This document shows, piece by piece, positions 16,620 through 21,778 of a stretch of DNA of 21,778 nucleotides (position 1 is its first letter; the number at the start of each line of letters is the position of its first letter). Origin of the DNA: CAYNFR01 sp964616755 (GTDB taxonomy: Bacteria > Bacteroidota > Bacteroidia > Chitinophagales > Saprospiraceae). The notes beneath the pieces were generated by a model, which was not told the DNA's origin, searched no databases, and saw nothing but the letters and a program-made list of their open reading frames with translations. Location: positions 1 to 21,778 of the forward strand of contig CAZTSI010000050.1 in assembly GCA_964616755.1 (NCBI GenBank), read 5' to 3'. Position numbers and translations under genes: made by a program.

Positions 16620-18107
16620 CTATTTAATAAATTCCAAACACCCCAAATCCGGATTAGCATCTCTATTAGTACCCAAAATATCGGTGCGCAAATCTGAAAT
16701 CAATATTCCTTTATCACGAGCAACAGATAGCGTATCCAAGGCATAGTTGTAATTATCAGGATCTAAAAATAATTGTTCATTGCCCCATTCAAGGCAATTG
16801 CTGCAATTCGCATTAAAATCTATCGCCACTTTGGATTCTTGTATTTTCAATAAGGTACGTTGAAAGCTAAGGCTCAAGAATTCATCTTGCCCACCTGTCA
16901 CATCGACCACCTCTATCTCGTCATCATTAGAGCCTACAATTATGCTGTTTTCGACCACTACATCTAACGGAAGCGCTAAACGATTAATACAATCTTCATC
17001 GAGGCAAGAAAAATTGTCCATATAGAGAGCCGGCGACCTATTTTGAAAATTAGCCAATGTACAATGTCGCAACCGATATGAACCACCACTGGCAAAAACG
17101 CAACTTTGCGCTTCATTAGCATAGATCAAACAATTATCCATTTGAATGTTGGCATTGATGCCCACCAAGCCTATCGAAGAGGTATTATATATCTGTACAT
17201 TGCGCAAACTGACCGAAGTGGCGCTATCTGCCCTGATGCCAACGATACTATTTTTTATAATAACATTGTTCAAACTATGAACACTCTGCCCAGCCAAAAA
17301 ACGGATACCACTCCACTGTCCTGGTTCGGATTGATACTCCTGTTCTAGTCGATCCGCCTGAAAAATAACCGGATTTGACTCTGTACCATTCACTTGTAGT
17401 TGAGCTGTGGGTAAAAAAATGAGTGCCCCATCGTTCAAAAGGCTATTATTTGAAATAAACTGGCCACCATGCGTGTAGACCCGCGCACCTGCCGGCACTA
17501 CGATCGTGCAACTATCAATAAATACCACCCCGTTGATAATATATGGTTTGGGGTCATCCCAAATGATCTGTCCATTATTGCAAGAAAAGCGCAAGAACCT
17601 GCCACGCGCATCCTTGCCTGTTATATAATTAGCGTTTTGTCCCCATGCTTCTAGTAAGACTCTCTTGGTACTCGAACCACTACGTATATTTAGAAATTCT
17701 TCAATTATAAAGGGACTCACCGAGACATCTTGATCTGGATTAACCGTCACTTCCACAAAGACATAAATACTGTCATTTGCCAAAATTTTGACATTTTGCG
17801 CGTTATTCGTGCTTATACCATCGACATTCAACCTAAACATTGTGTTAGGGGCGTCTAAAAAAATCTGATCCACAATAACGTTTTGATCACTCCTATTGTT
17901 AATCGTAAAGTTCAAGGTCGTTGATCCTATGGTTGTAAATACCGTATCGAAACGAAGCGTATCCGTCGAAACATCAATATCCATGGTCGTCGCTGGCACA
18001 AATTCCTCATCAAAACAAGATGAAAGAGAAATAGTACATGTTAGCCAAAAGACAATAAAGGAAAGTTTAGTTCGAGTAATTCGGATGGAGTAAGGTTGAT
18101 TATGCAC
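16620..18107 (-). CDS. lipoprotein with right-handed parallel beta-helix
   Basis: About 495 residues. The N-terminus TRTKLSFIVFWLTCTISLSSC is a lipoprotein signal with Cys31 as the lipidated residue, so the protein should sit on the outer membrane or cell surface. Residues about 40-150 form a beta-sandwich-like segment (TDTLRFDTVFTTIGSTT resembles domains that open many Bacteroidota surface proteins). From about 185 a series of short repeats with N/D turns (for example NNVIIKNSIVGIRADS, LRNVQIYNTSSIGL, MDNCLIYANEA) forms a right-handed beta-helix, as in pectate-lyase-like proteins. No catalytic triad is recognised. Two close cysteine pairs, CLDEDC and CSNC, lie in the C-terminal half. There is no ATG near the signal: GTG at 18107 gives a typical signal length, while TTG at 18149 would add 14 residues. 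Function unknown; surface binding is the inference. Confidence 0.83.
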   Translation of the reverse strand: MHNQPYSIRITRTKLSFIVFWLTCTISLSSCFDEEFVPATTMDIDVSTDTLRFDTVFTTIGSTTLNFTINNRSDQNVIVDQIFLDAPNTMFRLNVDGISTNNAQNVKILANDSIYVFVEVTVNPDQDVSVSPFIIEEFLNIRSGSSTKRVLLEAWGQNANYITGKDARGRFLRFSCNNGQIIWDDPKPYIINGVVFIDSCTIVVPAGARVYTHGGQFISNNSLLNDGALIFLPTAQLQVNGTESNPVIFQADRLEQEYQSEPGQWSGIRFLAGQSVHSLNNVIIKNSIVGIRADSATSVSLRNVQIYNTSSIGLVGINANIQMDNCLIYANEAQSCVFASGGSYRLRHCTLANFQNRSPALYMDNFSCLDEDCINRLALPLDVVVENSIIVGSNDDEIEVVDVTGGQDEFLSLSFQRTLLKIQESKVAIDFNANCSNCLEWGNEQLFLDPDNYNYALDTLSVARDKGILISDLRTDILGTNRDANPDLGCLEFIK

Positions 18108-18136
18108 CTTTGCGTTATATAGTAAAAAATGAGCTG

Positions 18137-18144
18137 CAAAAATA
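18137..18144 (-). promoter_or_regulatory. possible -7 element (TAnnTTTG) for the beta-helix lipoprotein
   Basis: On the minus strand these bases read TATTTTTG, an exact match to the Bacteroidota sigma-70-type -7 consensus TAnnTTTG. A start about 7 bases downstream would leave roughly 20-25 bases of leader before the GTG at 18107, and would place the alternative TTG at 18149 upstream of the transcript. No clear TTTG box lies about 19 bases upstream, so this is only a tentative call. Confidence 0.3.
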
Positions 18145-18187
18145 GACAAGCTTGAGCATTATCACTAGGATTGCAGCGAATTAGCGT

Positions 18188-18898
18188 ATGAACGATCAAC
18201 AATCACATTTCTCATATATTATCGACGTTGTAATACCGGCATATAACGAAGAAAAGGCGATTCATCTTGTTATAAACGAAATACCCAAACATTGGGTTAG
18301 AAATATTATCGTCGCCAATAATGGCAGCAAAGATCAAACTGCTCAGGTGGCTAAAGAAGCCGGGGCTATTGTCGTCGACGAACCCATTGCTGGCTACGGC
18401 AGAGCTTGTCTGAAAGGATTAGAGTACATAAACCAATTAGTACAAAAGCCTGAAATTATCGTATTCATCGATGGCGATTATTCTGATTACCCACAACAAT
18501 TGCCTGAACTCGTGTCGCCGATTATTTCAGGGAATGTAGAAATGGTCATAGGCAGTAGAGTTAAAGGAGATCTTCAAAAAGGATCCATGACTCCAGCTCA
18601 AATCTTTGGTAACTGGTTGGCTACCAATCTTATAAAGTTAATTTACAAGTATGAATTTAGTGACTTAGGTCCCTTTAGAGCCATAAGTTATAAGGCTCTG
18701 CAACAACTTGAGATGCAGGACAAAGATTTTGGCTGGACGGTTGAAATGCAAGTAAAAGTAGCGAAGCTCAAAATTCCTTCCACGGAGATAGCCGTGAACT
18801 ATCGACGACGAATAGGTCAATCAAAAGTGAGCGGCACCATCAAGGGAACTATTTTGGCGGGGCATAAGATTTTATGGACTATATTTAAATTGATATAG
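18188..18898 (+). CDS. family 2 glycosyltransferase, DPM1/polyprenyl-phosphate type
   Basis: A 236-residue soluble GT-A glycosyltransferase of the dolichol-phosphate-mannose-synthase-like group, which moves a sugar from a nucleotide donor to polyprenyl phosphate at the cytoplasmic face. The nucleotide-binding start is VVIPAYNEEKA (14-24), followed by ANNGSKDQT (43-51). The metal-binding DGD is at 95-97 in FIDGDYSDYP. SDLGPFRAISYKAL and GWTVEMQVKVAKL form the acceptor side, and NYRRRIGQSKVSGT is the usual basic region. There is no C-terminal membrane domain, unlike GtrB/ArnC-type enzymes. The stop is one base before the next gene, so the two are almost certainly co-translated. The donor sugar cannot be predicted. 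Confidence 0.9.
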   Translation: MNDQQSHFSYIIDVVIPAYNEEKAIHLVINEIPKHWVRNIIVANNGSKDQTAQVAKEAGAIVVDEPIAGYGRACLKGLEYINQLVQKPEIIVFIDGDYSDYPQQLPELVSPIISGNVEMVIGSRVKGDLQKGSMTPAQIFGNWLATNLIKLIYKYEFSDLGPFRAISYKALQQLEMQDKDFGWTVEMQVKVAKLKIPSTEIAVNYRRRIGQSKVSGTIKGTILAGHKILWTIFKLI

Positions 18899-18899
18899 T

Positions 18900-20372
18900 A
18901 TGAACGCAATGGAGATTGTAGCCTATGTATTAATTAGTATCTACAGTGTTTCGTTGATTGCGATAACGCTCTACTGTCTCATTCAATTTCATCTACTTTA
19001 CTTTTACAAGCAGGGAGTCGAACATCAAAAGAGTCCATCAAAAGCCTCCAATGATCTACCAAAAGTTACTATTCAGCTCCCGATTTATAATGAAAAATTT
19101 GTCGTTCAACGACTTATCAACGCGATCTGTGCAATAGATTATCCATTGAATAAGCTTGAAGTTCAGGTATTGGATGATTCTACTGATGAAACAAAAGAAA
19201 TAATACAAGCAGAAGTCACTAAACAATTGGCTAAAGGAGTGGATATTAAGCACATCCGCAGAGCTAATCGCGAAGGCTTTAAGGCAGGTGCCCTAAAAAA
19301 TGCGACACTTCAAGCTACTGGCGAATTTATCGCGATTTTCGACGCAGATTTTGTACCAAAGTCAGACTTTTTAAGGCAAACGATGGCACATTTTGATGAT
19401 CCGAAGATTGGGGTTGTGCAGACGCGGTGGGATCATCTCAATCAAGATCAAACGTTATTGACAAGAGTTCAGGCCTTTCAGTTAAACGTCCATTTTAGTG
19501 TCGAACAACGCGGCAGATACGAAGGTGATCTCTTTTTACAATTTAACGGCACGGCTGGCATTTGGCGAAAAAAAGCCATTGAACATGCCGGCGGATGGGA
19601 GGCTGATACATTAACGGAGGATCTAGATTTGAGCTATAGGGCACAGTTAAAAGGCTGGAAGATTAAATACCTCGAGGATATAGTTTCTCCAGCGGAGCTC
19701 CCTAGTCAAATCAACGGACTAAAATCGCAGCAATATCGATGGATGAAGGGCGGCGCCGAAACGGCGAAAAAAGTTCTGCCGACTATTTGGCGATCCCAAT
19801 TGAGCCTTAAGCGAAAAATTCATGCTTCATCTCATTTGCTTGGTTCGAGTATATTCTTAGCAGTTTTTACCCTTGGTATCGTAAGCGTTCCTCTTGCCCT
19901 AATAGTGAAACCACTGGGGCTTCCCCTAAATGTATTCTCCTTATTTATATTGAGTTTATTGACTGTTGCAACAGTATATTTTGTTGCAAATGTCCAAATG
20001 GCGTGGCGACAAGAACATCTAATGACTCGCATAGTCAAATTTATCTTTCTATTTCCTCTATTCCTCGCTCTTTCAATGGGATTGTCGCTGCACAATGCGG
20101 TTGCTGTTATTCATGGCTATAGAGGCAAGAAAACGGACTTTGTGCGTACCCCTAAATTTGCATCCCTCACCACACCTACTAACCTATTAAATTATTCTAA
20201 CCAGGGCTCGCTCAGACTTCTAGCGCTCGAGGGGCTACTTTCGCTTTATTTTGCCATTGCTTTTGTTTATAGCATCCATACCGATAATTATAGTTTTACC
20301 ATCTTGCACTTAATGCTGGCGTTTGGTTATGGATTTATATTTATCTTTTCGTTCAATCATGGCAACAAATAG
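18900..20372 (+). CDS. membrane processive family 2 glycosyltransferase (cellulose/mannan synthase-like)
   Basis: A 490-residue membrane GT2 of the CESA/CslA-like superfamily. One N-terminal transmembrane helix (about 5-35) precedes the cytoplasmic GT-A domain with QLPIYNE (59-65), Asp92/Asp93 in LDDSTDET, DAD at 148-150, TED at 239-241 and the processivity motif QQYRW (277-281). About five C-terminal hydrophobic segments follow (starting near LGSSIFLAVFTLG). The combination D, DxD, TED, QxxRW indicates a processive beta-glycan synthase; the short length without a PilZ domain resembles glucomannan-synthase-like and related bacterial proteins more than BcsA. The polymer (glucan, mannan or other) cannot be told from sequence. 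It sits between a DPM1-like GT2 and a GT-C-like protein, whose start it overlaps by 14 bases. Confidence 0.9.
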   Translation: MNAMEIVAYVLISIYSVSLIAITLYCLIQFHLLYFYKQGVEHQKSPSKASNDLPKVTIQLPIYNEKFVVQRLINAICAIDYPLNKLEVQVLDDSTDETKEIIQAEVTKQLAKGVDIKHIRRANREGFKAGALKNATLQATGEFIAIFDADFVPKSDFLRQTMAHFDDPKIGVVQTRWDHLNQDQTLLTRVQAFQLNVHFSVEQRGRYEGDLFLQFNGTAGIWRKKAIEHAGGWEADTLTEDLDLSYRAQLKGWKIKYLEDIVSPAELPSQINGLKSQQYRWMKGGAETAKKVLPTIWRSQLSLKRKIHASSHLLGSSIFLAVFTLGIVSVPLALIVKPLGLPLNVFSLFILSLLTVATVYFVANVQMAWRQEHLMTRIVKFIFLFPLFLALSMGLSLHNAVAVIHGYRGKKTDFVRTPKFASLTTPTNLLNYSNQGSLRLLALEGLLSLYFAIAFVYSIHTDNYSFTILHLMLAFGYGFIFIFSFNHGNK

Positions 20373-21678
20373 TGTTGGTACTAGCACGCTTAACTCACTT
20401 ATACTTAGTGTGTGGGGTGTAGCCAGTTTTGTATTGGCCTCTCAAGTAGCACAAGATGATTTTGTTGGTATCGCCATTTGGGCTTGCCTCGCGTTTGGAG
20501 CTTATTACTTTGTCATTACTCAATGTGCTACATTAGGCTTGAGGAAAATACTCATAGCTGCTGTTGTGACGCGGTTTGTATTAGTATTTTTTACACCTCA
20601 ATTATCAGATGATGTCTATCGCTTTATTTGGGATGGTCGATTATGGCATATGGGGATTCATCCATTTAGCGCTACGCCAAGAGAGCTTATTGCCACTAAT
20701 CTAGACCTTTCGTTGGAACTTTTTGACAAACTTAATTCACCGGATTACCGAACCATCTATCCACCTATAGCGCAATTGAGCAATTATTTAGCGGCATTCT
20801 TACAAGATAATACATTTCGCCCTACCATTATTTGCATGAAGTTATTTCTATTGATTGCAGAGTTGGTGAGTTTATGGGCTATTGTGCGCATTTTTAGACA
20901 CTACCTCTCACAAACCCAACGTGTTGCACTATATGCATTAAACCCATTGGTTCTGGTTGAGATTATGGGAAATATGCATCACGAAGGTTTCATGATTTGC
21001 TTCGTTTTACTTTGCATACTAGCGCTCAAATCTAAAAGCTATATTTGGGCAGGCGTGGCGCTAGGGCTTGGCATTGCTTCTAAGTTATTGCCCCTATTGT
21101 TTATGCCCGTAATATTCCTCTTTATCATTGAATGGGGTGATAGGGTACGATTTTTATCCGCATGTCTAACGACCTGCCTTTTAAGCTTCGGATGCCTACT
21201 CTTACATCTTGAAAATCCCCTTTTCTTATTTGAAAGTTTGCAACTTTATCTGCGCAAATTCGAGTTTAACGCTAGTCTTTACTATATATTCCGTGAAATC
21301 GGTTATTGGGTCAAAGGGTATAATCTAATACATCTTATCGGCCCACTATCCGCTCTTTTATTGACTGTTTGGACAATTTGGTTAAGCGTTCGTCAGCGCC
21401 TTGTCGTGTGGACAGAACTGGTTAGTGTAATAGTGGTCATTTTCTTAGGATTCTTGCTTTTATCTGCTACTGTTCATCCGTGGTATATCCTTTTGCCGAT
21501 CGCTCTTTCTACAATGACTCCCATTCGAAGCTTCTTTCTGTGGTCCAGTCTAATAATGTTAAGCTATAGTGCTTACAGCTATAATCCGTTCAATGAGAAC
21601 CCCTACCTACTTCTATTACAATACTCACTTGTATTTGGTTCTCTTTATTTAGAACGGAGGCATCTGATCCTTAATTGA
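20359..21678 (+). CDS. polytopic GT-C-type glycosyltransferase-like membrane protein
   Basis: A 439-residue protein with about 10-11 hydrophobic segments. The first periplasmic loop holds LSDDVYRFIWDGRLW (82-96) with the paired Asp84/Asp85, the position where GT-C enzymes keep their catalytic acid, followed by a YRTIYPPIAQL segment. This architecture matches bacterial mannosyltransferase-like (PMT-related, GT87-like) proteins that use polyprenyl-phosphate sugars on the outer face of the membrane. An upstream soluble GT2 that could supply such a donor fits this role. ATG at 20359 is chosen; a TTG at 20323 and an ATG at 20329 would lengthen the protein by 12 or 10 residues and deepen the overlap with the previous gene. 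The sugar and acceptor are unknown, and the specific GT family is not certain. Confidence 0.78.
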   Translation: MATNSVGTSTLNSLILSVWGVASFVLASQVAQDDFVGIAIWACLAFGAYYFVITQCATLGLRKILIAAVVTRFVLVFFTPQLSDDVYRFIWDGRLWHMGIHPFSATPRELIATNLDLSLELFDKLNSPDYRTIYPPIAQLSNYLAAFLQDNTFRPTIICMKLFLLIAELVSLWAIVRIFRHYLSQTQRVALYALNPLVLVEIMGNMHHEGFMICFVLLCILALKSKSYIWAGVALGLGIASKLLPLLFMPVIFLFIIEWGDRVRFLSACLTTCLLSFGCLLLHLENPLFLFESLQLYLRKFEFNASLYYIFREIGYWVKGYNLIHLIGPLSALLLTVWTIWLSVRQRLVVWTELVSVIVVIFLGFLLLSATVHPWYILLPIALSTMTPIRSFFLWSSLIMLSYSAYSYNPFNENPYLLLLQYSLVFGSLYLERRHLILN

Positions 21679-21705
21679 CTGCAAATCAAGATAAGGTGAT
21701 GGATC

Positions 21706-21721
21706 AAAAAAAAAGCCTCAG
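21706..21721 (+). terminator. possible left half of an intrinsic terminator
   Basis: Nine A followed by GCCTCAG lies 28 bases after the GT-C gene stop. In Bacteroidota, terminators often read A-tract, GC-rich arm, loop, matching arm, T-tract. The matching CTGAGGC and T-tract are absent from the remaining bases of the window, where the sequence instead turns into an IS-like end. This may be a terminator split by insertion, or chance. Confidence 0.25.
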
Positions 21722-21731
21722 AATCATAGAC

Positions 21732-21778
21732 TGCACCCCAAAGTTTAGACAAAATTAATAATTAAGTTTCACAATGAT
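21732..21778. mobile_element. possible terminal end of an IS3-family insertion sequence (partial)
   Basis: The stretch TGCACCCCAAAGTTTAGACA (21732-21751) resembles the terminal inverted repeats of IS3-family elements, which often contain a 'CCCCAAA-GTT-GACA' core. It is followed by AT-rich sequence and an ATG at 21774, a distance at which a first transposase reading frame could begin. The element, if real, runs off the window, so neither transposase nor the second repeat can be seen. Confidence 0.45.

Noticed and set aside
1..21778. CRISPR arrays, tRNA/rRNA genes, prophage or defence genes
   Set aside because: No regularly spaced repeats, no tRNA-like cloverleaf in the short intergenic gaps, and no phage or defence protein families were seen.

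Overview
The window looks like chromosomal DNA of a Bacteroidota bacterium, probably from the Saprospiria/Sphingobacteria side of the phylum. The grounds are AT-rich coding sequence, weak or absent Shine-Dalgarno sequences, tightly packed and overlapping genes, lipoprotein signals ending in Ser-Ser-Cys, and the gene families themselves (WbqC family, UMF1/Atg22-type transporter, DUF1761, beta-helix lipoprotein, stand-alone biotin carrier protein, short MutA). The genus cannot be read from the sequence.

Layout. (1) Positions 103-3013, plus strand: a WbqC-family protein, a bacterial dynamin-like GTPase with a membrane paddle, and a GNAT acetyltransferase, in a close series. (2) Positions 14581 down to 3048, minus strand: a ten-gene unit with junctions between a 20-base overlap and a 6-base gap. 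It starts with a RimK-type ATP-grasp ligase and an AstE/AspA-type zinc hydrolase, then a PBP4-type D,D-carboxypeptidase and a SAM-methyltransferase-like predicted lipoprotein. It continues through the methylmalonyl-CoA pathway (biotin carrier protein, MutA, biotin carboxylase, MutB, carboxyltransferase) and ends with an aldose-1-epimerase-like protein. (3) Positions 14692-16556, plus strand: a UMF1-family MFS transporter, a hairpin, and a small DUF1761 membrane protein, closed by a strong bidirectional terminator. (4) Positions 18107-16620, minus strand: a lipoprotein with a parallel beta-helix. (5) Positions 18188-21678, plus strand: three glycosylation enzymes with almost no spacing: a DPM1-like GT2, a membrane processive GT2 and a polytopic GT-C-like protein. 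(6) The last ~50 bases resemble the terminal repeat of an IS3-family insertion sequence.

How the genes work together. The central block encodes nearly the whole route between propionyl-CoA and succinyl-CoA: a three-polypeptide propionyl-CoA carboxylase (biotin carboxylase, carrier, carboxyltransferase) and the two subunits of B12-dependent methylmalonyl-CoA mutase, with carboxylase and mutase genes alternating. Methylmalonyl-CoA epimerase and the MeaB GTPase chaperone are not in the window. The three glycosyltransferase genes probably build a lipid-linked or surface glycan: a soluble GT2 may charge a polyprenyl phosphate, a membrane GT2 may polymerise, and the GT-C protein may use the lipid-linked sugar on the outer face. 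No CRISPR array, tRNA, rRNA, prophage or obvious defence system was found. There is no gene-free stretch longer than about 300 bases; the longest internal gaps are 110 bases (14582-14691) and about 100 bases at each end of the window.

Most of the content is recognisable housekeeping and accessory metabolism. The points most worth a second look are the very short MutA, the methyltransferase carrying a lipoprotein signal, the RimK/zinc-hydrolase pair at the head of the operon, and the IS end that may have split a terminator.
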